From Glycomyces artemisiae (GTDB lineage: Bacteria > Actinomycetota > Actinomycetes > Mycobacteriales > Micromonosporaceae): a stretch of 64,000 nucleotides of DNA. The notes beneath the pieces are model-generated. The model was not told where the DNA came from and did no database searches. It worked only from the letters and a program-made list of their open reading frames with translations. The position numbers and the translations under genes are program-made. Shown one piece after another: positions 33,081 to 43,816 of this stretch; position 1 is the stretch's first letter; each line of letters begins with the position of its first letter. The DNA lies in the NCBI RefSeq assembly GCF_003002955.1, contig NZ_PVTJ01000004.1, forward strand, positions 372,001-436,000, written 5' to 3'.

Positions 33081-33210
33081 CGGCCGCGTCCGTCACCGGC
33101 CGCGAGGCCGGGCGCCGAACTCCCCGGCGGCGGCGCGGGCGCTCCCGATTGCTGACCCTGCTGCTGACCCGCAATAGCCCCACCGCCGCCGGGGACCACC
33201 CCATCGTAAA

Positions 33211-33250
33211 GAAGCCCTTGCGAACCGCTCCGGCGGCCCGCAAGGGCTTC
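33211..33250. terminator. Bidirectional terminator
   Basis: GAAGCCCTTGCG pairs with CGCAAGGGCTTC across a 16-nt loop, between the convergent NlpC/P60 and GH20 genes. Confidence 0.75.
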
Positions 33251-33273
33251 TCACATTCCAGTCGGGGGCGGGG

Positions 33274-34893
33274 TCAGTCGACCTGGTGCTCCTCGAACGT
33301 CCAGTCGTAGCGGGCCCGGCGGCCCGTGCCGCCGCGCTGCCAGCGCTCGGGACCGGTGGGCGGCCGGTAGTCGATGCCCATGGCGTGCAGGCGCTCCAGG
33401 TGGTCGGCGAGGCGGTCCTGCACGGGGTTGGCCTCGCGCACGGCCATGCCGGTCCAGCCGACCTCGGCGAGGACGGACAGGCGCGGGAACGCCGAGTACT
33501 CGACGTCGCGCGGGGTCGGCAGGTACTCCGACCACAGCTGGCACTGGATGCCGAGGACCCGCTCGCCGTCGACGCCCGCCGGGACGGGGTCCCAGCCGGC
33601 GACCTTGTCGACGGTGGTGAGGCCGTGGATGCGCAGGGGCTCGGCCGGGTCGTCGCTCTCGTAGTGGTCGTAGTAGGCGTAGGGCTCGGGGGAGGCGACC
33701 ACGAGGTGGCCCGCGGCGATGGCCTTCTTGACGTAGGCCTCGTTGCGCCACACGTGGACCACGGCCTCGGCGGGGGCGCCGCCGTCGAGGATCTCGTCCC
33801 AGCCGATGACCCGCTTGCCCATGCCGGCGAGGTGGTCGCAGAACGCCTTGGTGAACCAGGCCTGGACGCCGCGCACGTCCTCCATGCCCTCGCGCTCCAT
33901 GAGCTCGCGGGCGATCGGGGAGGACTCCCACTGGGTCATCGGGACCTCGTCGCCGCCGATGTGGACGAACGGGCCCTCGAAGACCTCGCCGATCGCGGTG
34001 TACGCCTCCAGGGCGAAGTCGAGGGCGGCCTGGGTCGGCTCCAGGACCTCTTCGAAGACGCCGAAGGTCGGGGAGACGGGCTTGTCCTGTCCCGCACCGA
34101 GTTCGGGGTAGGCGGCGAGGACGGCGCGGGCGTGCCCGGGGAGGTTCACCTCGGGGACGATCATGATGTGGCGCTCGCGCGCGTAGGAGGCGATCTCGCG
34201 CAGGTCGGGGACGGAGAAGATGCCGCCGTGGGGGGTCGGCTCGTATCCGGCGGCCTCGTCGCGGGCGTGGCCGATCTTGGTCTCGGCGCGCCAGGAGGCG
34301 ATCTCGGCGAGCTTGGGGCGGGAGGGCACGTCGAAGCGCCAGCCCTGGTCGTCGGTGAGGTGGAGGTGGACGACGTTCATCCGGTGCAGCCAGGCCCGGT
34401 CGATCATCTTGAGCACGAAGTCCTTGGGCTGGAAGTGCCGGACCACGTCGATCATGACGCCTCTCCAGCGCAGGCGCGGCTCGTCGTCGATGGCGACGAG
34501 CGGGACGACCGGGTCGGCGGCGGGGGCCTCGCGGAGCGCGTCGGGGGGCAGGAGCTGGCGGAGGGTGGCGATGCCGCGGGCGATGCCGGCGGGGTGGGCC
34601 GCTGCGAGGTCGACGCCTGCGGGGGTGACGTCGAGGCGGTAGGCCTCGGCGGCGGTGGTGAGGTCGTCGGGGCGTTCGCCGTCGAGGCGCAGGCGCAGGA
34701 CGCGGCCTTCGGAGGCGGGGTCGGCGACCGCGAGCCGCAGGCCGGTGCCGCGGTTGAGGAGGTCGGACAGGAGCCAGGCGAGCGGGTGCAGCTCGGGGTC
34801 GGCGGCGATGGCGTCGAGCGTGCTCAGGTCGAGGTCGCCGTCGGCGAGGACGAGGTGCTGCGGTTGCGGGATCAGCGAGATGCGGCGCTGCAT
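33274..34893 (-). CDS. GH20 beta-N-acetylhexosaminidase
   Basis: 539 residues from ATG 34893. An N-terminal alpha/beta domain (ISLIPQPQHLVLADGD) precedes the GH20 barrel (LRWRGVMIDVVRHFQPKDFV), with the catalytic pair D315-E316 in HIGGDEVPMTQWE. It removes terminal GlcNAc by substrate-assisted catalysis from chitin or wall fragments. No signal peptide is evident from this start, so it probably acts inside the cell on imported chitobiose-like sugars. The longer open frame to 35007 begins with Arg/Pro-rich sequence and does not give a signal peptide. No transporter is adjacent. Confidence 0.88.
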   Translation of the reverse strand: MQRRISLIPQPQHLVLADGDLDLSTLDAIAADPELHPLAWLLSDLLNRGTGLRLAVADPASEGRVLRLRLDGERPDDLTTAAEAYRLDVTPAGVDLAAAHPAGIARGIATLRQLLPPDALREAPAADPVVPLVAIDDEPRLRWRGVMIDVVRHFQPKDFVLKMIDRAWLHRMNVVHLHLTDDQGWRFDVPSRPKLAEIASWRAETKIGHARDEAAGYEPTPHGGIFSVPDLREIASYARERHIMIVPEVNLPGHARAVLAAYPELGAGQDKPVSPTFGVFEEVLEPTQAALDFALEAYTAIGEVFEGPFVHIGGDEVPMTQWESSPIARELMEREGMEDVRGVQAWFTKAFCDHLAGMGKRVIGWDEILDGGAPAEAVVHVWRNEAYVKKAIAAGHLVVASPEPYAYYDHYESDDPAEPLRIHGLTTVDKVAGWDPVPAGVDGERVLGIQCQLWSEYLPTPRDVEYSAFPRLSVLAEVGWTGMAVREANPVQDRLADHLERLHAMGIDYRPPTGPERWQRGGTGRRARYDWTFEEHQVD

Positions 34894-35126
34894 GGTTCGG
34901 GGGCTCCTGTGGTCGAGGTGCAGTTGTCCGGTCCGGTGCCGCCGGGGGTTCGGCGGCGGGAACCGGTTTCCGCGGGGGCGGGCCGGTCGGTACGGCGACG
35001 CTCCCACGAATTAGTTCAGTTTATTTATAATATAGGACCGCGCCGCGGTCGGCCAGTGCATCGAGCGGGGAAACCCGCCCGGCACCGGCGACCGCGGCGC
35101 GCGGTGGAACGTGCTCGGTGAAACCC

Positions 35127-36416
35127 CTAGTGCACCTTCGGGAGGTGCTGGGTCGCGTCCAGGTCCTCGGGCGACTCGCGCTGCCGGTTGATCGGCAGCG
35201 GCGCCGACTCCGACTCGAACACCCCCGAGGAGGACGACAGCGCCGACAGCGACGGCGAGGTCTTCTCCTCCTCGCCCGACACCAGGCCGAGCTGTCGGCG
35301 CAGGTCGGTGAGGTTCGAGCCCGCGGAGTCGCGCTGGCGCTCCAGGGCCGCGACCTCCTCGGCGAGCGGCTGCACGCGCTCGGCCGCGCGCTCGGCGGCG
35401 CTGCGCTTGAGCCGGGCCGCCTCCGTCTCGGACTCCGCCTTGATGGACTTGACCTGCTCGGTGGCGCGCTGCACGGCGTCCTTCGCCTGCTGGTCGGCCT
35501 CCTCGCGGCGCTCGATCGCCCGGTTCTCGGACGAGCGGGCCCGCTCCTCGGCGAGCGCGAGCCGGTCCTCGGCCTCCGAGACGATCCGCTGCGCGGTGGC
35601 GATGGCCTGCTGGTGCCGGTCGGCCTCCTCCTTCTGCGCCCGCTCGCGGCGGTCGGCCTCGGCGAGGGTCAGCTCCTGGGTCTTCTTCTTGCGGAACTCC
35701 GCGGCCTCCGCCAACAGCTGGTGCGCGGCACTGCGCTGCTGGTCGGACTCGCGGGCCGCGAGGGCCCGCAGCTCGGTCATCTCGCGCTCGGAGGTCGCGC
35801 GCGCCACCGCGATCTCGCGCTCGGCGGCCGATCTAGTCTTCTCGGCCTCCGAACGGGACTGGCTCTGCAAGGTCTGGACTTCGCGGTGGACGTCGGCGAG
35901 CGCGAGGTCGTGGCTGCGGCGGGCGTTCTCGCGCAGCTCGGTGGTCTCGTTGACCGCGCGGGCGCGGATCTCGGTGACGTCCTGGTCGGTGGTCGCGGTG
36001 ATCTCGGCGGCCTCGGAGTGGGCGGCCCGCATCATCGCGTCGGCCTCGCTGCGGGCCTCCTGGATCAGGGACGCGGCCTGGCGCTTCGCGTCGGCCTTCT
36101 GGACGCCCGCGTCCTGCTCGGCGGCGCGCAGGATCTTCTCGACGCGGGCGCCGAGCCCCGCGAGGGTCGGCTGCTCGGCCTCGGCGATCTGCGTGGCCCG
36201 CTCGGAGACGCGCCGCTCCAGCGCGGTGATGCGCTCCTCCGCGCGGCGCAGCTGCTGCTCGGCGGAGTCCAGTGCCCGCACCGCCTCGTCGCGGTGCTGC
36301 TCGTGGGTCTTGATGTTCTGATACAGCCGGGAGGTGAACTCGTCGACCTGGTGGCGGTCGTAGCCGCGCATGGAGACGGCGAATTCGGGCCCGGTTTCCT
36401 CGAAGAATTTCGACAT
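35127..36416 (-). CDS. DivIVA-like coiled-coil protein
   Basis: 429 residues. The first 35 (FFEETGPEFAVSMRGYDRHQVDEFTSRL) match the membrane-binding DivIVA N-domain pattern RGYDRxQVDEF. A nearly continuous coiled coil runs from about 40 to 370 (EARSEADAMMRAAHSEAAEI, RAIERREEADQQAKDAVQR), then a Ser/Pro-rich tail. Actinobacterial proteins of this type (DivIVA, Scy, FilP) organise polar growth. Absence of the cell-division neighbours of true divIVA (sepF, ileS) suggests a second, specialised member. Confidence 0.8.
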   Translation of the reverse strand: MSKFFEETGPEFAVSMRGYDRHQVDEFTSRLYQNIKTHEQHRDEAVRALDSAEQQLRRAEERITALERRVSERATQIAEAEQPTLAGLGARVEKILRAAEQDAGVQKADAKRQAASLIQEARSEADAMMRAAHSEAAEITATTDQDVTEIRARAVNETTELRENARRSHDLALADVHREVQTLQSQSRSEAEKTRSAAEREIAVARATSEREMTELRALAARESDQQRSAAHQLLAEAAEFRKKKTQELTLAEADRRERAQKEEADRHQQAIATAQRIVSEAEDRLALAEERARSSENRAIERREEADQQAKDAVQRATEQVKSIKAESETEAARLKRSAAERAAERVQPLAEEVAALERQRDSAGSNLTDLRRQLGLVSGEEEKTSPSLSALSSSSGVFESESAPLPINRQRESPEDLDATQHLPKVH

Positions 36417-36534
36417 GGTCTTCCAGAGTCACAGGAAACGGTTGATGAATCATGATCACGCCTGAAGGGCCCGAAACCGGCGACGAACACGCCCGAGTGC
36501 GCGTGTCGCGGCGAAAACGTCCAGGCGACAAGGC

Positions 36535-36565
36535 GAAGGGCCCCAGCCGAAGCCGAGGCCCTTTC
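36535..36565 (-). terminator. Possible terminator of the CNNM pair
   Basis: GAAGGGCC and GGCCCTTTC can pair with one bulge, and an inner CGGCTTCGGCTG loop can fold. It lies 16 bases after the stop of the gene at 36581. Confidence 0.5.
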
Positions 36566-36580
36566 TGCTTCGATCCGCCG

Positions 36581-37600
36581 TTACGCGGTCTTGTCGGTCT
36601 CGTCGTAGAAGTCGCCCATGATCTCTTCGAGGAGATCCTCCATGGCGACCAGGCCGGTGACCTCGCGGCCCGCGCCCGTCACCAGGGCGAGCTGGGCGCG
36701 CTGGCGGCGCATGAGGGTCACGGCCCCGGCGACGGTGGTGTCGGCGGCGACCAGCAGCGGGGCCGCCGACAGGTCGGCGACGGACACGTCCGGTGCGGCC
36801 TGGACGGCTTCGCGGACGTGGACGAGGCCCACCGGTTTCTCGTCGGCGTCGACGACGACGAGGCGGGAGCGGCCGGTGGCGCGGCTGCGCTCCTCGGCGT
36901 CGACGGCCGTCGCGGCGGCCGGGATCGTGACGACCTCGGCCCACGGGATCTGGACCTCGCCGACCCCCTGGCGCTGCACGGCGATGGCGTGGGCGAGCAT
37001 CTGGTGCTCCTCCTCGCCGAGGACGCCCGCCGCGGCCGAAGACCGCAGCAGGTAGCGCAGCTCCTCGGGGGAGTGCGCCTGCGCCTTCTCGTCGGCGGGC
37101 TCCACTCTGAACAGCTTCAGCATCGCGTTGGCGCCGTGGTTGAGGCCCAGGAGGATCGGCTTGGTGACCCACACGTAGCCGGTGAACGGCCAGATGAGCG
37201 CCATCGCGGACGCCTCGGGGTGGGTGATCGCCCACGACTTCGGCATCATCTCGCCGACGACCATGTGGAGGAACACCACGATCACGAGCGCGATGGCGAA
37301 CGCGATCGGATGCGCGGCCGCTTCGAGGCCGATGGCCTGCAACGGGATCTCGATGCTGTGCGCGAGCGCGGGCTCGGCGAGTGCGCCGAGGCCGACGGTG
37401 CACGCGGTGATGCCCAGCTGGGCGCCCGCGAGCATGAGCGACAGGTTCCTGGTGCCGCGCAGGGCCGCGCGGGCCGCGGCGGAGCCGTCCTGTTCGAGGC
37501 GGTGCTGCCGGGACGCGACGAGCGCGAACTCCGCGGCCACGAAGAACGCGTTGGCCGCCAGGAGGATCAGCGAGACGAGGAGGGCGGGGCCGGTGCTCAC
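36581..37600 (-). CDS. CNNM/CorC-type (hemolysin family) membrane protein, second copy
   Basis: 339 residues from GTG 37600, overlapping the stop of the upstream paralogue by four bases. A DUF21/CNNM membrane domain (VSLILLAANAFFVAAEFALVASR split over the first helix; GAQLGITACTVGLGALAEPA; VVGEMMPKSWAI) precedes two CBS domains. The CorC C-terminal domain found in many members is missing. Family members take part in magnesium or cobalt efflux. Confidence 0.85.
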   Translation of the reverse strand: MSTGPALLVSLILLAANAFFVAAEFALVASRQHRLEQDGSAAARAALRGTRNLSLMLAGAQLGITACTVGLGALAEPALAHSIEIPLQAIGLEAAAHPIAFAIALVIVVFLHMVVGEMMPKSWAITHPEASAMALIWPFTGYVWVTKPILLGLNHGANAMLKLFRVEPADEKAQAHSPEELRYLLRSSAAAGVLGEEEHQMLAHAIAVQRQGVGEVQIPWAEVVTIPAAATAVDAEERSRATGRSRLVVVDADEKPVGLVHVREAVQAAPDVSVADLSAAPLLVAADTTVAGAVTLMRRQRAQLALVTGAGREVTGLVAMEDLLEEIMGDFYDETDKTA

Positions 37601-38979
37601 TTCGCGTCCTCCCCCGGGAGCGGCCGCAGCTCGATCGCCTGCGGCACATGGCGGGCGGAGGAGACGACGACGAGCTTGACGCTGCGCGGGGCCGGGTCGG
37701 CCTGGCCGTCGCCGTCCTCGTCGTAGAACTCGCCCGCGGCGGCGGTCGGGACCTCCACGGTGTCGCCGGGGTGGGCGACGCGGCCGAGCTCGGACATGAC
37801 GAGCCCGGCGATGGTCTCGTAGTGCTCGCCTTCGGGGAGCTGGATGCCGGTGGCGTCGGCGACCTCGTCGACGCGCCAGCGCCCGGGGATGAGCCAGCCG
37901 CCGCCCGCGAGCGAGACCGGGACGGCCTCGAAGCGGTCCTGCTCGTCGCGGATCTCCCCCACGAGCTCCTCGGCGAGGTCTTCGAGGGTGACGATCCCGG
38001 CGAAGCCGCCGAACTCGTCGACGACGCACGCGAGCTGGCGGTGGCGCCCGCGCATCTGGTCGAGCAGCTGCGGCAGCGGGAGCGAGGCGGGCACGAGCAT
38101 CGCGGGGTCGGCGATCTCTGCGACGGTGACGACCTCGCGGGCCTCGCGCGGGACGGCGATGATCTGGCCGATGCCGACGACGCCGATGAGGTCGTCCACG
38201 TCGTCGCCGACGACCGGGAAACGGGAGTGGCCGTCGGCGAGCGCGGCGACCGCGTCGGCGACGGTGGCCGCGGCGGGGAGGGTCTGGACGCCGACGCGCG
38301 GGGTCATGGCCTGCTCGGCGACGGTGTCGGAGAAGTCGAGGCCGCGGTCGAGGAGGACCGACAGCTCCTCGTCGAGGGCGCCCTCGTCGCGGGAGACGTC
38401 GATGATCCGGTGGAGGTCCTCGGGCGTGGCGTTGTGCTCCAGCTCTTCGACCGGCTGGATGCCGAGGAGCTTGAGGAGCTTCGTGGAGGCCGCGTCGAAG
38501 AAGCGGATGATCGGCCCGCACACGGTGAGGTACGTACTGGTGGGGACGGCGAGCGCGAGGGCGAGCGCCTCGGTGCGGGCGATCGCGAGGTTCTTGGGGC
38601 CGAGCTCGCCGAGGATCATCTGCACGACGTTGGCGATGACGAACGCGACCACGGTGCCGAGGGTGATCGACACGGCCGCGGGGATCCCGGCGGTGCCGAG
38701 GAGGTCCGCGAGGCCCTCGCCGAGGTACGGCTCGGCGAAGAAGCCGACGAACAGGGCGGTGACGGTGATGCCGAGCTGCGCGCCGGAGAGGGCGAACGAC
38801 AGCTGCGAGGAGACCTTGAGGGCCCGGCGGGCCCGGGACGCGCGCTTCGCGTCGGGGCCGGCGGCGAGGTCCTCCAGTTTGGACCGGTCGACGGCGGTGT
38901 AGGCGAATTCGAGCGCCACGAAGAAGCCCGTGGCGGCGGTGACGGCCAGGATGATGACCAGTCCGACGGCTATGAGCAC
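37597..38979 (-). CDS. CNNM/CorC-type (hemolysin family) membrane protein, first copy
   Basis: 460 residues from GTG 38979: DUF21 membrane domain (GFFVALEFAYTAVDRSKLE, GAQLGITVTALFVGFFAEPYL, ILGELGPKNLAI), two CBS domains around residues 215-340 (MTPRVGVQTLPA; LACVVDEFGGFAGIVTLEDL) and a CorC_HlyC transporter-associated domain (WLIPGRWRVDEV). This is the full-length partner of the shorter downstream copy; the pair is a common arrangement in actinobacteria and may act as a heteromer in Mg2+ homeostasis. Confidence 0.88.
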   Translation of the reverse strand: MLIAVGLVIILAVTAATGFFVALEFAYTAVDRSKLEDLAAGPDAKRASRARRALKVSSQLSFALSGAQLGITVTALFVGFFAEPYLGEGLADLLGTAGIPAAVSITLGTVVAFVIANVVQMILGELGPKNLAIARTEALALALAVPTSTYLTVCGPIIRFFDAASTKLLKLLGIQPVEELEHNATPEDLHRIIDVSRDEGALDEELSVLLDRGLDFSDTVAEQAMTPRVGVQTLPAAATVADAVAALADGHSRFPVVGDDVDDLIGVVGIGQIIAVPREAREVVTVAEIADPAMLVPASLPLPQLLDQMRGRHRQLACVVDEFGGFAGIVTLEDLAEELVGEIRDEQDRFEAVPVSLAGGGWLIPGRWRVDEVADATGIQLPEGEHYETIAGLVMSELGRVAHPGDTVEVPTAAAGEFYDEDGDGQADPAPRSVKLVVVSSARHVPQAIELRPLPGEDAK

Positions 38980-39107
38980 TGCTCACGCCCGCTGGGAGGC
39001 TCCGATGCGCGGAGCGGGCGGCCGCCGGGCCGCGGACTTCGGGATCGTCGTCTTCTGCGTCGCATGGGCCCGATCTTAACGGTGGCCGGAGGGGAGGCAA
39101 GCGCCGA

Positions 39108-39575
39108 TCATTGTTCGCCCCGCCACAGGACGATGTCGGTCGAGCGGCCGAACGGACCTGCGACGGCGCGCAGTTCGGCGAGCTGCGCGCGGGCCCGCTG
39201 GAGCTCTTCGAGGACCGCCTGGGCCTCGGCGCGGATCGCGTGGACTTCCCGTTCGAGGTCCATGATCCGCTTGATCCCGGCGAGGTTGACGCCCTCGTCC
39301 TGGCTGAGCCGCTGGATCTCCCGCAGGCGCGAGACGTCGCGCGCGGAGTAGCGGCGGCCGCCGCCGGGGGTGCGGGCGGGCTCGACGAGGCCGAGCCGGT
39401 CGTACTGGCGGAGGGTCTGCGGGTGCATGCCCGCGAGTTCGGCGGCGGCGGAGATCGCGAGGATCTTCGCGTCGAAGTCGATGTCCTCGTCCGGTCCGCG
39501 CCGGCCGTAGGAGATCTCGATGCGCACGCGCGGGTGGTTCGCATCGGACGGTCCGGTGCGGTCGGCGGCGTTCAC
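39108..39575 (-). CDS. hspR: HspR, MerR-type heat-shock repressor
   Basis: 155 residues from GTG 39575 with GAGGAG upstream. The MerR helix-turn-helix and wing are clear (AAELAGMHPQTLRQYDRLGLVEP, then GGRRYSARDVSRLREIQRLSQDEGVNLAGI), followed by a coiled coil. HspR uses DnaK as corepressor and binds HAIR sites. It ends the dnaK operon, as in Streptomyces, and two HAIR sites stand before dnaK. An N-terminal extension of about 35 residues with YGRRGPDEDIDFDA precedes the wing domain. Confidence 0.93.
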   Translation of the reverse strand: MNAADRTGPSDANHPRVRIEISYGRRGPDEDIDFDAKILAISAAAELAGMHPQTLRQYDRLGLVEPARTPGGGRRYSARDVSRLREIQRLSQDEGVNLAGIKRIMDLEREVHAIRAEAQAVLEELQRARAQLAELRAVAGPFGRSTDIVLWRGEQ

Positions 39576-39702
39576 GGTTCACTCCTCTCTCCGGTGCCCG
39601 GGGCGCCGTTCGGCGCCGCGCGTCCATTGCAACGCCGGAGGGCGCACCGGTTGTTCCGGCGGGCCCGCACCGGGGTCCGCCGTCCTTCCGGAGCCGCGGG
39701 CG

Positions 39703-40830
39703 TCACTGGCCCGTCAGCTCTTCCAGTTTCGAGCGGTCGGCCGCGGGGGCGGCCGCCGCGTACTTCTCCAGGGCCTCGCGGGCCTCGGCGGTGAGGGCCG
39801 TCGGGACGTCGACGTCGACGGTGACGAGCAGGTCGCCCTTGCCGGGGACGCCGCGGCCCTTGACGCGCAGCACCCGACCGGTCGGGGTCCCCTCGGGGAC
39901 CTTCAGGGTCACGGGCCCGTCGAGCGTCGGGACCTTCACCTTGGCGCCCAGGGCGGCCTCGGGGAAGGAGACCGGCAGGCGCACGGTGACGTTGTCGCCG
40001 TCGCGCGCGAACAGCGGGTGCGAGCGCACGGTGACGCGCACGAGGAGGTCCCCGGCGGGTCCGCCGCGCTCGCCCGGGGCGCCGCGCCCGGCGAGCCGGA
40101 TGGTCTGGCCGTCGCCGATCCCGGCGGGCACCCGCACGGTGATGACGCGGTCCTTCGTGGTCGCGCCGGTGCCGCCGCAGTCGGGGCACGGGTCGGTGAC
40201 GACGGTGCCGGTGCCCTCGCACTCGGGGCACGGCTGCGCGAAGCTGAACGCGCCCTGGTTCTCGGTGACCAGGCCGCGCCCGTTGCACCTCGGGCACGTG
40301 GTGGGCGACGTGCCGGGCTTGGCGCCCGACCCGTGGCAGGTCTCGCACTCGCCGGGCGCGCGCATCCGCAGCTCCGTGGTGGAGCCCTTCACGGCGTCGG
40401 CGAAGTCGAGGGTGACGTTGGTGCGCAGGTCGTTGCCGCGCACGGCGCCCGAGCGGCGCCGCGTGCCCGAGCCGCCGCCGAACAGGCCCCCGAACAGGTC
40501 GGAGAACCCGCCCGAGCCGCCTCCGGCGTTCCCGAACAGGTCTTCGAGGTTGATCCCGCCCGGTGCGGCGTGCGCCCCGCCGAATCCTCCTCGGCCGGAC
40601 TTCATGAGCTGGATCTGGTCGTACTCGCCGCGCGACTTGTCGTCGTGCAGCACCGAGTACGCCTCCGAGATCCCCTTGAACCGCTCCTCGGCGTCGGCCG
40701 CCGGGTTGTGGTCGGGGTGCCATTCGCGCGCGAGCTTGCGGTAGGCCTTCTCGATGTCCTTCTTGGAGGCGTCCTGCGGCACGCCGAGCACGGCGTAGAA
40801 GTCCTTCTCAAGCCACTCCTGCGATGCCAC
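39703..40830 (-). CDS. dnaJ: Chaperone DnaJ
   Basis: 375 residues from GTG 40830 (AAGGAGGCG upstream); the longer frame to 40851 adds only seven basic residues. J domain with HPD (REWHPDHN), Gly/Phe-rich region, four CxxCxGxG zinc repeats (CETCHGSG, CPRCNGRG, CPECEGTG, CPDCGGTG) and C-terminal peptide-binding domains. It stimulates DnaK ATP hydrolysis and delivers unfolded proteins. Third gene of the heat-shock operon, separated from grpE by an unusually structured spacer. Confidence 0.95.
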   Translation of the reverse strand: MASQEWLEKDFYAVLGVPQDASKKDIEKAYRKLAREWHPDHNPAADAEERFKGISEAYSVLHDDKSRGEYDQIQLMKSGRGGFGGAHAAPGGINLEDLFGNAGGGSGGFSDLFGGLFGGGSGTRRRSGAVRGNDLRTNVTLDFADAVKGSTTELRMRAPGECETCHGSGAKPGTSPTTCPRCNGRGLVTENQGAFSFAQPCPECEGTGTVVTDPCPDCGGTGATTKDRVITVRVPAGIGDGQTIRLAGRGAPGERGGPAGDLLVRVTVRSHPLFARDGDNVTVRLPVSFPEAALGAKVKVPTLDGPVTLKVPEGTPTGRVLRVKGRGVPGKGDLLVTVDVDVPTALTAEAREALEKYAAAAPAADRSKLEELTGQ

Positions 40831-40889
40831 CGGACGCCTCCTTCGCTTCAATTCTGGGGAAAGGACCTAGTTGTCCTTGCCTGGAACAC

Positions 40890-40965
40890 CTCCACATTCG
40901 TGGAGAACCGGCGAGACTCAGTCCTTGCCCTTGTCCGTCTTCGGTCCACCTCCACGTACGTGGAG
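40890..40965 (-). repeat. Twin short hairpins in grpE-dnaJ spacer
   Basis: CTCCAC-ATTC-GTGGAG at 40890-40905 and CTCCAC-GTAC-GTGGAG at 40950-40965: same 6-bp stems, same 4-nt loops, exactly 60 bp apart, each in the context ACCTCCAC...GTGGAGA. They lie in the 158-bp spacer between grpE and dnaJ. They may be mRNA processing or stability elements, or a small mobile repeat. Confidence 0.7.
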
Positions 40966-40988
40966 AGCTCACGCTGACAGGACCGCTG

Positions 40989-41788
40989 CTACTTCTTCTT
41001 TTTCTTGCCCTTGGGTTCGGCGTCCTCGGCCGGGGCCTCCTCGGCCTCGGCTTCGGCTTCGGCTTCGACGGTCTCGGCGCCGTCGGACTCGGCCGTCTCG
41101 GCCTCCTCCTCGGCCGCCGCGTCCGCCTCGTCGGCTTCGACGACCTCGGCCTCGACGGCCTCGGGCGCCTCGTCCGGGTCCGCTTCCGCCTCCGGCTCGG
41201 CCGGCGCGTCAGGCTCCGGCTCATCGGACGGCTCCGCGACCGCGACCAGGGCCGGGCGCAGCAGCTTGTCGCCGAGGCGGTAGCCCGAGCGCATCACGTC
41301 GATGCACGTCGGACCGTCCACGCCGGGCATCTGCATGTGCGCGACCGCTTCGTGGATCTGCGGGTCGAACGGGTCGCCCTTCACCCCGAAGGCCTCCAGG
41401 CCCTGCTTGGTGAGCGCGTTGACGAGCTGGTCCGCGACGGAGCCGAAGGGGCCGTTGAGGTCCCCGTGCTCCCGGGCCCGGTCGAGGTCGTCGAGGACCG
41501 GCAGGAGGCTCTGGAGCACCCCCGCGGTCGCGAGCTCGCCCGAGCGGGCCTTGTCGCGCTCGACGCGCTTGCGGTAGTTCTGGAACTCCGCGGTGATCCG
41601 CTGGAGGTCGCGGGTGCGCTCCTCCAGCGTCGCCTGGAGCACCAGGACCGCGTCGTCGGCGGCCTGGCCGTCGTCGGAGGCGGCGGCGAGGATGTCCTCG
41701 ACCGTCAGCTCCTCCTCGGCCCCGCCCTCGGCGGCCGCGCCGTCCTCGGGCGGCCGCGCGTCGTCGGCATCGTGCTTGTCGTCCGCCA

Positions 41789-41789
<1 letters not shown>
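40989..41789 (-). CDS. grpE: Nucleotide exchange factor GrpE with long acidic tail
   Basis: 266 residues. Core at about 50-180: coiled coil LQATLEERTRDLQRITAEFQNYRKRVERDK and beta domain KQGLEAFGVKGDPFDPQIHEAV. GrpE releases ADP from DnaK. Unlike most homologues, residues about 188-266 form a low-complexity Glu/Ala/Asp tail ending in GKKKKK. Start is GTG, overlapping the dnaK stop by one base. Confidence 0.94.
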
Positions 41790-43627
<1,838 letters not shown>

Positions 43628-43697
43628 GTTGATCTCCTGATGTAGTCGAACAGATGATGCCTCTGTCTCAAGCGGCCGGGCGGGAACCCCGAACCAA

Positions 43698-43718
43698 GTT
43701 GAGCCGGATAGACTCAAT
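43698..43718. promoter_or_regulatory. HAIR site (HspR operator), proximal
   Basis: GTTGAGC-N7-ACTCAAT, close to the HAIR consensus CTTGAGT-N7-ACTCAAG; 71 bases before dnaK. Confidence 0.85.
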
Positions 43719-43779
43719 GTTCATCCGGTCGGTATCGACTGTCAAGCCGGTCACAGGAAATGTGATCAAATGCACTAAA

Positions 43780-43800
43780 GTTGAGTCTGGTCGACTCAAC
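43780..43800. promoter_or_regulatory. HAIR site (HspR operator), distal
   Basis: GTTGAGT-N7-ACTCAAC, a perfect inverted repeat of HAIR type, 82 bp centre to centre from the proximal site (about eight helical turns). Confidence 0.88.
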
Positions 43801-43816
43801 TTCGCATCGGGTGGGG

